Origin: Cellulomonas cellasea
GTDB lineage: Bacteria > Actinomycetota > Actinomycetes > Actinomycetales > Cellulomonadaceae
Reading direction: 5' to 3'
DNA length: 64,000 bases
Assembly: GCF_006538745.1 (NCBI RefSeq)
Contig: NZ_BJLR01000007.1
Span: 42,550-106,549, forward strand
In this document: positions 36,556-45,038 of the stretch, in pieces
Numbering within the stretch: the stretch's first letter is position 1
Layout: every line of letters begins with the position of its first letter
Translations under genes and position numbers: made by a program
The notes under the pieces: generated by a model
Databases searched by the model: none
Told to the model about the DNA's origin: nothing
The model's input: only the letters and a program-made list of their open reading frames with translations

Positions 36556-36993
36556 CGGGTGCTCCTCGGTGGCGGTCGCCCGAGTCGGGCGTGCGCCGAG
36601 CCTGACCGACGCCGTCGAGCGACGCGTCACGCCCGGGACGGAGCGGCGCGGTGACCGGGTCGGACGTGGGGATGACGGAGGATCGGAAGGCGTCGTGCGT
36701 CGGCAGCGTCGCGTCGGCTTCTCCCGGGACGGCCCACCCGCGTCCCGGCACACCGGCCGGCGTCACGCGCTGCGCTCGACGCCGGCGGCAGGCAGGACGA
36801 GCTCGTCGACGATCGCGGCGGCGTGGTCGCGCGGGACCGGCTCGTTGAGGAAGACGGCCTCCGTGTCCGTGACCCGCAGAGATGCCAGCCACGGGTCTGT
36901 GGTCCTCGCAGACGAGCCAGGCTCGAGCGTGCTCTTCCACGGCCTGGGGCGTGTCGCCGAACGTTCGCTGTAGGTGGCAGAGAGGGTTGTCGG
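36556..36993. other. Gap with possible gene debris
   Basis: Between the esterase start and the transposase fragment no intact gene is visible. On the minus strand a 60-odd-residue piece (LASLRVTDTEAVFLNEP to AAGVERSA, ending at 36763) and a neighbouring frame (FGDTPQAVEEHARAWLVCEDH) look like parts of one broken reading frame, but the evidence is thin. Confidence 0.35.
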
Positions 36994-37098
36994 GTGTCTC
37001 GTCGTGCGGTGTCGACCGATGCCCACTGGGAGCAGATCGCTCCGTTGCTGCCCTCGGATGTCGGTCGGCCCGGACGACGGTCTCGCGATCACCGTCAG
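36994..37098 (+). pseudogene. 5' fragment of IS5-type transposase
   Basis: GTG 36994 starts a reading frame MSRRAVSTDAHWEQIAPLLP...GRPGRRSRDHRQ, the typical N-terminus of an IS5-group (DUF4096) transposase. The similarity ends abruptly after about 35 residues, at 37098, 17 bp before the end of the HAF-repeat gene on the other strand. Full transposases are about 270 residues. The matching inverted repeats and the rest of the element are absent, so this is a deletion scar. Confidence 0.75.
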
Positions 37099-37114
37099 CG
37101 CCGCCCGCCGCGCG

Positions 37115-38179
37115 TCACGACCGTCGCCGCGCCGGCGTCCACACCACGGCCGTCGGGCCCGCCCCGGACCAGCCGGCGACGTGACCCGAGCGCGAGATGT
37201 CCCACGCGACCGACTCCGCGCCGGCGGTGAGGTGGGGCAGCAACGTCACGACACCCGTCGCGGCGTTGCGCACGCACGCCGTCAGCACGCCCGCCGCGAC
37301 CGCGATCCCGGCGACGTCGCCGCGGTCGTTGAGCGCGAGCGGGTCGCACCCGCCCGGGAGCGCCGTCATGGTGCCCGCGCGCGCCGACCAGAGGAAGGCG
37401 GACCCGCCGTCCGCACCCCAGGCGGAGCCGACGACGTCACCTCGCGCGTTGATGTCCCACGCCGTCGCCTCGGTCATGCCGGGCAGCGTCCCGAGATCGG
37501 TCGTCACTCCCGTCCGCGGGTCCCACAGGAACGCGCGCGACTGCTGGCCGTTCCAGGTCGAGGCCGTCCCGGCGACCTGGCCCCGGTCGTTGATCCCGGA
37601 GCCGGACGACCACCAGTCGGCGTCGCCCGGGGCACCCAGGTCCTGCATCACGCCGGTCACCGGGTCCCACACGAACGCGTGATAGTCGCGGTCGACCGTG
37701 TAGGCCATGCCGGTGACCTGACCGCGGTCGTTGATCGCCTCCCCGTACGCCGAGTCGCCGCCCAGCGTGCCGAGCAGCGTCGTCGTCCCCGTGCGCAGGT
37801 CCCAGACGAAGGTGCGCGACCCGCCGAACGGCAGGTCACCGCCCGGCGGCAGCTCGCCGTACCCGACGACCTGGCCGCGGTCGTTGACGTCCATGCCCAC
37901 CGTCGACAGGAACTCCCCGTCCGGGAAGAGGGTGGTCGTTCCCGTGCGGGAGTCCCAGACGAACGCCCGGTTCACGCCCTCCGCGTCGGAGGAGTACCCC
38001 GTCACGAGCCCCGACGAGCTGATGCCGTACGCCTGGGACGACGGCGCACCGGGACCACCGACGTCACGCACCTCGTAGACGGTGCGGGAGTCCGGTGGCG
38101 CCGCGGCCGCGGGGGTAGGCCCCACAGCCGCGGCGGCGGCCAGGACCAGGACGGCAGCGAGTGCTCGGGCAGGGACCAC
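37115..38179 (-). CDS. Secreted HAF-repeat beta-propeller-like protein
   Basis: A 354-residue exported protein. The signal peptide (VPARALAAVLVLAAAAAVGPTPAAAA) is followed by about seven repeats of a 45-50-residue unit built as GxxINDRGQVxGxxxxxxxxxAFxWDxxTGxxTxLG, the HAF repeat. Examples are MDVNDRGQVVGYGELPPG, AINDRGQVTGMAY and GINDRGQVAGTAS. Such proteins probably fold as a propeller; their role outside the cell is unknown. GTG 38179 is chosen since GGAGG precedes it. A second member lies at 55801-56979. The 3' end abuts a transposase scar. Confidence 0.85.
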   Translation of the reverse strand: MVPARALAAVLVLAAAAAVGPTPAAAAPPDSRTVYEVRDVGGPGAPSSQAYGISSSGLVTGYSSDAEGVNRAFVWDSRTGTTTLFPDGEFLSTVGMDVNDRGQVVGYGELPPGGDLPFGGSRTFVWDLRTGTTTLLGTLGGDSAYGEAINDRGQVTGMAYTVDRDYHAFVWDPVTGVMQDLGAPGDADWWSSGSGINDRGQVAGTASTWNGQQSRAFLWDPRTGVTTDLGTLPGMTEATAWDINARGDVVGSAWGADGGSAFLWSARAGTMTALPGGCDPLALNDRGDVAGIAVAAGVLTACVRNAATGVVTLLPHLTAGAESVAWDISRSGHVAGWSGAGPTAVVWTPARRRS

Positions 38180-38613
38180 GGGTCCACCTCCACGCCGGTC
38201 GCACGACCGCGTCAGGACCCGTGCGCTGGCGGGCAAGATCACGACGTCCGTGCGCCTCGACGCTACGTCGCCCCACGGCGTGCGAGAAGGTACGAAGAGG
38301 CAGGCATCAGCGCGCCCCGCCGCGCAGCCCCGCCGCGCAGCCCCGCCGCGCAGCCGCGGGAACGAGACCGGCGCGGCTCGCGAGCGACCGTTCGCCCGGG
38401 TACGCAGCCGCCTCGGCGCGTTCTTCGGAGAGGCGCGCCGCGAGGTCGACGTCGTGAGCCTGCACGTCTTCGGGTACGGCCGGAGCGTCTGACCTCCGGC
38501 GTCGCTACCCGGAAGGCGCGACGCCCACGCACCACCTGCATCGCTACGGCGCTCCCCCTGTCGAGGCCGTCGGCACACCTCCTTGTGCGCGCGCCCTGCG
38601 CCGCGCTACTTTG
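38180..38613. other. 434-bp gap, no gene seen
   Basis: The divergent region between the HAF-repeat gene and the ArsR-family operon contains the 13-bp tandem repeat at 38315-38353. Open frames on both strands lack ribosome sites and family resemblance. Confidence 0.45.
38315..38353. repeat. Three perfect 13-bp tandem repeats
   Basis: The unit CCCCGCCGCGCAG occurs three times without interruption at 38315-38327, 38328-38340 and 38341-38353. It is non-coding and a likely variable-number site. Confidence 0.9.
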
Positions 38614-38639
38614 CATGTGTAAGAACAACCTGACACATG
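38614..38639. promoter_or_regulatory. Inverted repeat CATGTGT-N12-ACACATG before ArsR gene
   Basis: A perfect 7-bp inverted repeat with a 12-base spacer ends 10 bp before the start of the ArsR-type regulator gene, in an A+T-richer patch. ArsR proteins commonly bind such repeats in their own promoters, so autoregulation is inferred. Confidence 0.65.
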
Positions 38640-38649
38640 ACGGAGCCCG

Positions 38650-39003
38650 ATGACAGCACACCAGCCCACCGGTGACGAGCTCGTCGCCGTGCTGTCCGCG
38701 CTCGCCAACCCCATCCGGCTGCGCGTCCTCGCCACGCTGACGACCAGCGGCCGCGACTACGTGAGCCACCTGGCCCGCGAGATCGGCATCAGCCGACCCC
38801 TGCTGCACATGCACCTCCAGCGCCTCGAGGCCGTCGGGCTCGTCGTCGGCAGCCTCGAGCTGTCGCCCGACGGCAAGGCCATGAAGTTCTTCGAGGTCGC
38901 CGACTTCGCGCTCGCCCTGACCCCCGCGACGCTCGCGCACGCCGCGTCGACCCTCGTCCCGTCGGACCCCGCCGCGGGTCCCGCCCCGAAGGAGCCCACG
39001 TGA
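38650..39003 (+). CDS. ArsR-family winged-helix regulator
   Basis: A 117-residue DNA-binding protein. The ArsR fold is seen in LVAVLSALANPIRLRVLATL, the recognition segment HLAREIGISRPLLHMHLQRLEAVGLV and the wing LELSPDGKAMKFFEVADF. The metal-binding ELCVCDL box of classical ArsR/SmtB is absent, so metals are not an expected signal. ATG 38650 follows CGGAG. The stop overlaps the next GTG (GTGA), and the third gene starts in the same manner, giving a tightly coupled three-gene operon. Confidence 0.85.
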   Translation: MTAHQPTGDELVAVLSALANPIRLRVLATLTTSGRDYVSHLAREIGISRPLLHMHLQRLEAVGLVVGSLELSPDGKAMKFFEVADFALALTPATLAHAASTLVPSDPAAGPAPKEPT

Positions 39004-39293
39004 CCCACCTGAGCCTCGCCCTGCCGGCGCCGAACCCCTGGCCGAACGTCGTCCTGACCCTCGGCATCGTCCTGTTCGTCTTCCTCCTGACGGCGGCCTT
39101 CATCGCGTTCGTCTCCGAGAACCGGAAGATGAAGGTCGACGCCGCACGCGAGAACGACCTGCGCCAGCTTGTCGACCGGTACGAGCAGCTCGCCGAGAAG
39201 ACAATGGACGCGCAGCAGCGCACCGCGGCCGACGTCGCGGAGCTCCGCAGCCGGACCGCGTCGATCGAGCAGATCCTCCGGACGGTGGAGTGA
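39000..39293 (+). CDS. Single-pass membrane protein with coiled coil
   Basis: A 97-residue protein. One membrane segment (about residues 15-38, PNVVLTLGIVLFVFLLTAAFIAFV) is followed by a charged heptad-like helix from ENRKMKVDAARENDLRQLVDRYEQ to the C-terminus. The layout resembles PspB-like small membrane proteins, without clear homology. Genes of this type often follow an ArsR/PadR-type regulator in actinobacteria, implying a regulated membrane function. It overlaps both neighbours, so its amount is tied to the regulator and the oxidoreductase. Confidence 0.65.
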   Translation: MTHLSLALPAPNPWPNVVLTLGIVLFVFLLTAAFIAFVSENRKMKVDAARENDLRQLVDRYEQLAEKTMDAQQRTAADVAELRSRTASIEQILRTVE

Positions 39294-40300
39294 TGGCCAC
39301 CGAGGCCGTCCCGCGCACGATGTCGGCCGTCGCGCAGGACCGCTACGGGACGCCGGCCGAGGTGCTCGCGGTGCGCGAGGTGCCGGTGCCGACGCTCGGG
39401 CCCGGCGACGTCCTGGTCCGGGTCCGCGCCGCCGGCGTGAACCCCGCCGACGTGTTCCTGACCACCGGCCGCCCAGCGATGATGCGGCTGGTCCTCGGCC
39501 TGCGCCGCCCGCGGCCCGCGACGCGCGGCCAGGACGTCGCGGGCACGGTCGTGGCGGTCGGGGCGGACGTGCCCGGGTTCCGCCCGGGCGACGCCGTGTA
39601 CGGAGAGGGGGACTTCGGCAAGACGACGGGCTCCTACGCCGAGTACGCCCGGCTGCCGCACACCGTGCTCGCCCACAAGCCGGAGCGCCTGACGTTCGAG
39701 CAGGCCGGCGCCATCCCGATGGTCGGGCTGACCGCGCGTCGCGCCCTGCAGGTCGCCCGGGTGGGGCCGGGGCAGCGGGTGCTGGTCATCGGCGCGTCGG
39801 GGGGCGTCGGGCACGCCGCCGTGCAGCTCGCGGTGGCGCTCGGCGCCGAGGTGACGGGGGTGTGCAGCACGCGCAACGTCGAGCTCGTGCGCGGGCTGGG
39901 CGCGTCGCACGTGGTCGACTACGCACGCGAGGACGTCACGGAGCGCGCCGAGCGGTACGACGTCATCCTCGACAACGTCGCGACCCTCCCGCTGCGGCGG
40001 CTGCGCCGGCTCCTCACCCCCCGCGGCACGCTCCTCCTGAACAGCGGGCACGGCGGCCGCGTCCTCGGCCCGCTCCCCCGCATGGCACGCGGCGCCGTGC
40101 TCTCGCTCGTCGGGCCGCACACGATCCGCCCGTTCACGATGTCGCCGACGACCGCCGACCTCGTCGTACTGACCGGGCTGATCGAGTCCGGCGCGCTGAC
40201 CCCGGTCGTCGAACGGGCCTACCCGCTCGCCGAGGCGGCCGCCGCGATCGAGCACGTCGCGGGCGGTCACGTCGCCGGGAAGGTCGTCGTCGTGGCCTGA
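39293..40300 (+). CDS. Zinc-type/quinone oxidoreductase-like MDR dehydrogenase
   Basis: A 335-residue cytoplasmic NADPH-dependent enzyme of the medium-chain dehydrogenase/reductase superfamily. VLVRVRAAGVNPADVFLTTG and GQDVAGTVVAVGADVPGF mark the catalytic domain; the nucleotide loop is VIGASGGVGHAAVQLA; AAAAIEHVAGGHVAGKVVVV closes it. The zinc-ligand Cys/His set is missing, so it belongs to the quinone oxidoreductase (zeta-crystallin) branch. ATG 39293 overlaps the upstream stop (TGATG). Substrate is probably a quinone or enone and expression is likely governed by the ArsR protein two genes upstream. Confidence 0.88.
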   Translation: MATEAVPRTMSAVAQDRYGTPAEVLAVREVPVPTLGPGDVLVRVRAAGVNPADVFLTTGRPAMMRLVLGLRRPRPATRGQDVAGTVVAVGADVPGFRPGDAVYGEGDFGKTTGSYAEYARLPHTVLAHKPERLTFEQAGAIPMVGLTARRALQVARVGPGQRVLVIGASGGVGHAAVQLAVALGAEVTGVCSTRNVELVRGLGASHVVDYAREDVTERAERYDVILDNVATLPLRRLRRLLTPRGTLLLNSGHGGRVLGPLPRMARGAVLSLVGPHTIRPFTMSPTTADLVVLTGLIESGALTPVVERAYPLAEAAAAIEHVAGGHVAGKVVVVA

Positions 40301-40397
40301 GCCGCACGCGCCGCGGCCTGGGCGCACACCCGGGCCGCGGACCCGCGGTGGAGGCTGCGGTGCGGCGACGGCGGAGCCCCGCTTAGGCTCTAGGACC

Positions 40398-40859
40398 GTG
40401 GCCACCTTCTCCTCCGTGTCGCGGCAGCACATCCTCCAAGCCCTCGCCGAGTACGACGACCGCGGCGGCGACGCGTTCCTCGACCTCTACGGCTTCGCGC
40501 CGACGCCGGGCTACGAGCTGGTCCACGAAGACCGCGGCTACGACGTCAAGGCGGTCCTCGGGGTCGCGCACCGGTTCGCGACCGGGCGGCTCGCGACGCC
40601 CGACGCGTTCAGCAGCGGCATGGCGAACGCCGTCGCGATCCTGCGCAAGCGGGGCTTCCAGGTGACCGAGCCCGCCGGCGCGGTCCGCCTCGCACCCGTC
40701 AAGCCGGCGCGGGCACCGAGGGCACCGCGCGCGGCGGCGCCCCGGGCCGCCCGGCCGATCTCGTCCCGCACGACGGACGCGCGCGACGCTCCCCCGAGGC
40801 TGTGCCCGACGTGCTCGATGACGCTCCCGTCGACGGGCGTCTGCGACTACTGCAGCTGA
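40398..40859 (+). CDS. Stand-alone ScoMcrA-like N-terminal head domain with zinc ribbon
   Basis: A 153-residue protein. Residues 5-92 (RQHILQALAEYDDRGGDAFL, YGFAPTPGYELVHEDRGYDVKAVLGVAH, FSSGMANAVAILRKRGFQV) match what I know of the N-terminal head domain of ScoMcrA, the Streptomyces enzyme that cuts phosphorothioate or methylated DNA. An Ala/Pro/Arg linker follows, then a Cys4 zinc ribbon, CPTCSMTLPSTGVCDYC. The SRA and HNH nuclease parts are absent and no nuclease is nearby. GTG 40398 is the start. It may bind nucleic acid or act as an adaptor. Confidence 0.7.
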   Translation: MATFSSVSRQHILQALAEYDDRGGDAFLDLYGFAPTPGYELVHEDRGYDVKAVLGVAHRFATGRLATPDAFSSGMANAVAILRKRGFQVTEPAGAVRLAPVKPARAPRAPRAAAPRAARPISSRTTDARDAPPRLCPTCSMTLPSTGVCDYCS

Positions 40860-40949
40860 CGCCAGCGCCGTCGACCACCACCGCGTCCCCAGGACCTCCC
40901 GGGAGCGGCCCCTCCGGCGCCGGAGACCGACGCCGGACGGGCCGCACCG

Positions 40950-41774
40950 TCACGTCGACCGCTGGTACGCCCGGAACGCCCGCGTCGCCGCCCACGCCAT
41001 GACGACGGCCACCGCCGCGAGGTAGCCGACGTGCGCCCCGACCTCACCCCAGTCCGGGTCCGGCGCGAGCGCCCCGCGCCCGACGACCACCGCCCACTCG
41101 AACGGGTTGAACGCCGCGACGTCGCGCACCCACGGGGCGGCGAGGCGGGTGTCCATGAGCGCCGAGCTGAGGAACATCAGCGGGATCGTGAGCAGCTGCG
41201 AGATGCCGATCAGGACGGTCTGGTCGCGCCCGACGAGCGCCGCGACGTTCGACAGCGCCGAGAACGTCGCCGTGAGCAGCACCGCGCCGAGCAGCAGCAC
41301 GAGCACCCCGAGGATGCCGCCCCCGAACCGCGCGCCGCACCACCAGGCGACGGCGAGCACGACGAGCGTCTGCACGACCGTGAGGACCGCCTGGTGGACG
41401 AGCGACGAGACCATGAGCGCGCCGCGGTGCGTCGGCGACGTCAGCAACCGGTCCATGACGCCGCGCTCCATGTCCTGGATGTACGACGTGCCCGCCCACG
41501 CGCTGCCGAACAGCGCCATCATCATGACGACGCCCGGCGTGAGGAACTCCAGGTAGGAGCTGCCCGCGGCGAAGCCGGGGATCTCGACGACGGACCGGAA
41601 GAGCTGGCCGAACAGCAGGAGCCAGATCATCGGCTGGACCAGGTTCATCACGAGGAAGGCCGGGACCCGCACGACCGCCCGGAGCTGGCGGGCGGTCAGG
41701 ACGGCCGTGTGCGTGAGCGCGGTTCCCGCCCCCGGCGGGCGGACGGCGGCGCGCGGCCGGCCCGTGGCGCTCAT
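40950..41774 (-). CDS. ABC-2 type permease (DrrB-like)
   Basis: A 274-residue membrane protein with six predicted segments: VPAFLVMNLVQPMIWLLLFG, LEFLTPGVVMMMALFGSAWAG, VLTVVQTLVVLAVAWW, LGVLVLLLGAVLLTATFSAL, LLTIPLMFLSSALMD and VGYLAAVAVVMAWAA. The MDRLLTSPTHRGALMVSS loop and FLSSALMD are typical of daunorubicin-type exporters (DrrB). Its ATG overlaps the ATPase stop by four bases. The exported compound is unknown. Confidence 0.87.
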   Translation of the reverse strand: MSATGRPRAAVRPPGAGTALTHTAVLTARQLRAVVRVPAFLVMNLVQPMIWLLLFGQLFRSVVEIPGFAAGSSYLEFLTPGVVMMMALFGSAWAGTSYIQDMERGVMDRLLTSPTHRGALMVSSLVHQAVLTVVQTLVVLAVAWWCGARFGGGILGVLVLLLGAVLLTATFSALSNVAALVGRDQTVLIGISQLLTIPLMFLSSALMDTRLAAPWVRDVAAFNPFEWAVVVGRGALAPDPDWGEVGAHVGYLAAVAVVMAWAATRAFRAYQRST

Positions 41775-42805
41775 CGGGCCGCCCCCTCGAGCGTCGCGGG
41801 CGCCGGCGTCGCGGGCGCCGGCGTCGTGCCCGCCGAGGCGAACGAACGCCCGGTGTGCCGCAGGTACACGTCGTCGAGGCTCGGGCGCGAGACGGTCGCC
41901 GAGCGGACCTCGACCCCCGCGGCGTCGAGGGCCGCGAGCACCGGGGGCAGCGCCGCGGCGCCGTCGTCGGACCGCGCGCGGACGGCCTGCCCGTCGGCGA
42001 CGAGGTCGCGGAGCGCGGCGACCCGGCCGAGCGCCGCGAGCGCGTGGCCGACGGCGTCGCGCCGGTCCACCTCGACGTGGACCGCGTCCCCGCGCAGCCC
42101 GCTCTTGAGCTCGTCCGCGGTGCCCTCCGTCACCACGCGCCCGTGGTCGACGATCGCGAGACGGTCCGCGAGGCGGTCGGCCTCCTCGAGGTAGTGCGTC
42201 GTGAGCAGGACGGTCATGCCCTCGTGCCCGGACATCCGCTCGATCTCCGACCACATCTCCGCGCGCGCCTCGGGGTCGAGGCCGGTCGTCGGCTCGTCGA
42301 GGAACAGCACCTGGGGGCGGTTCATGAGCCCGATCGCGACGTCGAGCTTGCGGGCCATGCCGCCCGAGTACGTCGAGACGCGCCGGCCCGCGGCGTCGGT
42401 CAGCCCGAACCGCCCGAGGAGCTCCTCGGCGCGCGCCCGGGCGTCCCGCGCCGAGAGCCCGTGCAGCCGCCCGGCGAGGACGAGGTTCTCGGCGCCGGTG
42501 TCCATCGGGTCCGACACCTGCTTCTGTGAGACGAACCCGAGGACGCGTCGTGCCGCCGCGGGCTCGCGCGCGACGTCCAGGCCGGCGACGCGCGCCGTCC
42601 CCGAGTCGGGCCGCGCGAGCGTCGCGAGGATCTTCACGGTCGTGGACTTGCCGGCGCCGTTGGGCCCGAGCAGCCCGAACACGGTCCCGGCGGCGACCTG
42701 GAAGGTCAGCCCGTCGAGCGCGACGACGGGCGGCTTGCCGCGTCCGCCGGGGTAGGTCTTGACGAGCGAGCCGGCCTCGAGGGCCGGCCGGGATGATGCG
42801 GTCAT
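41771..42805 (-). CDS. ABC transporter ATP-binding protein (DrrA-like)
   Basis: A 344-residue ATPase with Walker A GPNGAGKST (47-55), Q-loop SQKQVSDPMD, signature YSGGMARKLDVAIGL, Walker B VLFLDEPTTGLDP and switch LLTTHYLEEADRLADR. A C-terminal extension of about 100 residues (regulatory, DrrA-like) ends in an Ala/Pro tail. ATG 42805 follows GAGGAG. It is coupled to the permease downstream; a PadR-type gene 173 bp upstream on the same strand is the likely regulator, a frequent arrangement for drug-export ABC systems. Confidence 0.9.
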   Translation of the reverse strand: MTASSRPALEAGSLVKTYPGGRGKPPVVALDGLTFQVAAGTVFGLLGPNGAGKSTTVKILATLARPDSGTARVAGLDVAREPAAARRVLGFVSQKQVSDPMDTGAENLVLAGRLHGLSARDARARAEELLGRFGLTDAAGRRVSTYSGGMARKLDVAIGLMNRPQVLFLDEPTTGLDPEARAEMWSEIERMSGHEGMTVLLTTHYLEEADRLADRLAIVDHGRVVTEGTADELKSGLRGDAVHVEVDRRDAVGHALAALGRVAALRDLVADGQAVRARSDDGAAALPPVLAALDAAGVEVRSATVSRPSLDDVYLRHTGRSFASAGTTPAPATPAPATLEGAAR

Positions 42806-42978
42806 GGGACTCCTCCATCGACGTGAGGAGCCGTCCCGTGCGGGGGCAGGGCAGGGCCGCAGCGATACGATCGCTGCACGCTCTGAGCGACTGTCGACCA
42901 ACAGGTTCCCGCGAGGGGACGACTCGGATGCGAGGTGGCTCGGGTGTTCCAGCACCCGGGCCACCGCTGTGCTGGGCC

Positions 42979-43686
42979 TCAGCCCAGGCCGCGCGCCGGC
43001 TCACCCCCGTCCTGCTGCGAGACGGGTGCGAGGTCCGCGGAGATCGCCGCGGCGAGCTCGTCGGGCGTCGCCCCGCGGCTGAGCAGCGCGTGCCAGCGCG
43101 CCCAGCGGTCGACCCCGCCGAGGGTCCCGTCCTCGATGCGGGCGAGCAGCCCGGCGGTGAACTCCCGCTCGGCGCGCAGCATCGCGTTCCGGTAGGTCGC
43201 CTCGACGAGGAACATCTCGGGGACGTCGCGCACCTGCGGCGAGGACAGCACCGCCTCGCGTGCCGCGACGTCCGCGTCGAGGGCCGCGATCCGCTCGTGC
43301 AGCCGCGCGACGGCGTCGTCGGGCGCGAGCAGGCCGATGAGCGAGAGCCCGGTCTCGAACGCGGGGTACTCCTTGGCCGGCACGGCGACGAGCTCACGCA
43401 GCCAGCCGACGGCCTCGGCGCGGCCGTCGTCCGTGATCGCGTACACGACGCGCTCGGGGCGGTTCCCCTCGCGCTCGACGCGGTCGACCCCGATGAGCCC
43501 GTGCTTCTCGAGCTGCTTGATGACCGCGTAGAGCGCCCCGAAGTTGAGGCGGATGCTGTCCTCCTTGCCGCGCTCGCGCAGCGTGGTGGTGATCTCGTAC
43601 GGGTACATCGGCCGCTCCCACAGGCACGCCAGCACGGCGAGCGCGAGCGGGTTCGCCACGCGGCGACGAACGGACGGGGTGGTCAC
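42979..43686 (-). CDS. PadR-family regulator
   Basis: A 235-residue regulator. The PadR winged helix covers residues 1-90: VANPLALAVLACLWERPMYPYEI, the recognition helix FGALYAVIKQLEKHGLIGVD and the wing PERVVYAITDDGRAE. A long C-terminal dimerisation domain follows (VARLHERIAALDADVAAREA, FLVEATYRNAMLRAEREF). PadR proteins usually repress neighbouring transporter genes and release DNA on binding the exported drug. GTG 43686 is the start. A CGGAG-N7-CTCCG repeat at 43702-43718 lies just upstream and could be its operator. Confidence 0.9.
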   Translation of the reverse strand: MTTPSVRRRVANPLALAVLACLWERPMYPYEITTTLRERGKEDSIRLNFGALYAVIKQLEKHGLIGVDRVEREGNRPERVVYAITDDGRAEAVGWLRELVAVPAKEYPAFETGLSLIGLLAPDDAVARLHERIAALDADVAAREAVLSSPQVRDVPEMFLVEATYRNAMLRAEREFTAGLLARIEDGTLGGVDRWARWHALLSRGATPDELAAAISADLAPVSQQDGGEPARGLG

Positions 43687-43701
43687 TCTGGCGAGAGTAT
43701 C

Positions 43702-43718
43702 CGGAGTGGAGTGCTCCG
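43702..43718. promoter_or_regulatory. Inverted repeat CGGAG-N7-CTCCG before padR-like gene
   Basis: The repeat begins 16 bp upstream of the PadR-type start codon. The stem is short and could be chance in this G+C-rich sequence, but its position fits autoregulation. Confidence 0.4.
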
Positions 43719-43761
43719 TCCAGGATTCCCCACCGCGTCGCCCGTTCGTGCGCCGGGAGGC

Positions 43762-44550
43762 TCAGGGCGCCGGTCGCGGCTCCACCGCACCCGGCACCTG
43801 CGCGCCCCGCACCCGCACCCCGCGGACCAGCAGCCAGCCGATCAGGCTCAGCTCCGCGAGCGCGGCGGGCACGGTCGCGAGCGGCGTCACGGTCGCCGCC
43901 GCCGCAGGCGCGAGGAAGCCGACGAGCATGTCCACGAGGTACCCGACGCAGCCGACGACGAGCAGCACGCCGATCACGCGCGGCACCGCCCCCGACCGCA
44001 GCACGAGGTACCCGAGCGGCGCGAGCCACAGGCCGAAGAACATCTGCGCGACGAGGTAGCCGTTCCGGTGCAGGTCGAGCAGCAGGAGCACCACGCCGTC
44101 CGCGCCCGCGGGCCCGAACGCGCCGGCGTACGCGGGCTCGGTCGCGACGAGCAGCGCCCCGAGGTGGTGCACCAGGTTGAGGCACATGATCGCGGTGGCG
44201 ACCCCGACGAGCCCGACCATCACGCGCCCGACGGCCCGGGCGGCGTGCCCGAGCAGCGCGTAGAGCAGCACGCCGACGAACAACAGGAGCGTCGCCTGGA
44301 CGAGGTCGGCGACGAAGGCGACCCGCACGAGCGACGCGTGCGCACGGACCCGGTCGGCGGTCTCGGCCGCGTCCCCCGGCACGTGCACGGCGGCGCGGGC
44401 GCCGAGGTGCGCGAACGCCCCGAGGACGGCGAGCAGCAGGTAGAGCGACGCCGCGAGGCGCGCGACGCGCTGCGGGTGGCACAGCGTGGACGACGGCAGG
44501 GCGGCCGGTACGGGCGGGACGGCGTGCGGCGCGGGCTGGGAGGTGAGCAT
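43762..44550 (-). CDS. DUF4386-type membrane protein
   Basis: A 262-residue protein with about seven membrane segments after a 30-residue Pro-rich tail. The DUF4386 pattern shows in RVARLAASLYLLLAVLGAFAHL, the loop ADRVRAHASLVRVAFVADLVQ, LVHHLGALLV and GYLVAQMFFGLWLAPLGYLVLRSG, with IGVLLVVGCVGYLVD close behind. The family has no known function. ATG 44550 follows AGGAG. The 236 bases upstream, to the XRE gene, contain no gene. Confidence 0.85.
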   Translation of the reverse strand: MLTSQPAPHAVPPVPAALPSSTLCHPQRVARLAASLYLLLAVLGAFAHLGARAAVHVPGDAAETADRVRAHASLVRVAFVADLVQATLLLFVGVLLYALLGHAARAVGRVMVGLVGVATAIMCLNLVHHLGALLVATEPAYAGAFGPAGADGVVLLLLDLHRNGYLVAQMFFGLWLAPLGYLVLRSGAVPRVIGVLLVVGCVGYLVDMLVGFLAPAAAATVTPLATVPAALAELSLIGWLLVRGVRVRGAQVPGAVEPRPAP

Positions 44551-44786
44551 GACGACTCCTGGTTCTGGGTACGGCGGGGAGGACCACGGGCAGGACGCGT
44601 CGTGGACCGGGCAGGGAGAGGTGTTCGGGCACGAGCCGACGGCCCTCGCCGGCACGAGCGCGGGCAGGGCAGTGCCGACAGCGGGTGCAGCGACGGCAGC
44701 GGCCGGGACACACCGGCCGACCGAGACCGAGCCGGGTGGCTCCGGGAGGTGGCGCGTGCGTGCGCCGATGGAGGGGCCGGCCGGGG

Positions 44787-45038
44787 TCAGCCGTCCCGTC
44801 GGTCCGGCGCGTCGGCCGAGCCGTCGTCGGGGTACTGGAAGACGTCGTCGAGCGGGACCCCGAAGACGTGCGCGATCTGGAACGCGACCTCGAGCGACGG
44901 CGAGTACCGGCCCTGCTCGATCGCGAGGACGGTCTGGCGGGTCACGCCGACCCGTCGCGCGAGCTCGGCCTGCGTCATCTCGTCGTGCGTGAAGCGCAGC
45001 GTGCGGATCCGGTTGGTGACCCGCGTCTGCTTCGCCAT
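44787..45038 (-). CDS. Small XRE-type HTH regulator
   Basis: An 83-residue Cro/CI-type protein. The HTH is TQAELARRVGVTRQTVLAIEQGRYSPSLEVAFQIAHVFG, followed by VPLDDVFQYPD, the typical end of YozG-like regulators that control a membrane protein. Its ATG overlaps the stop of the membrane protein gene (ATGA), making a two-gene operon. No sensor domain is present, so the signal probably passes through the partner. Confidence 0.88.
   Translation of the reverse strand: MAKQTRVTNRIRTLRFTHDEMTQAELARRVGVTRQTVLAIEQGRYSPSLEVAFQIAHVFGVPLDDVFQYPDDGSADAPDRRDG

Noticed and set aside
38358..38492. Short plus-strand frame ending RSRLGAFFGEARREVDVVSL as a small gene
   Set aside because: No start codon with a ribosome site and no recognised family; probably chance in high-G+C DNA.
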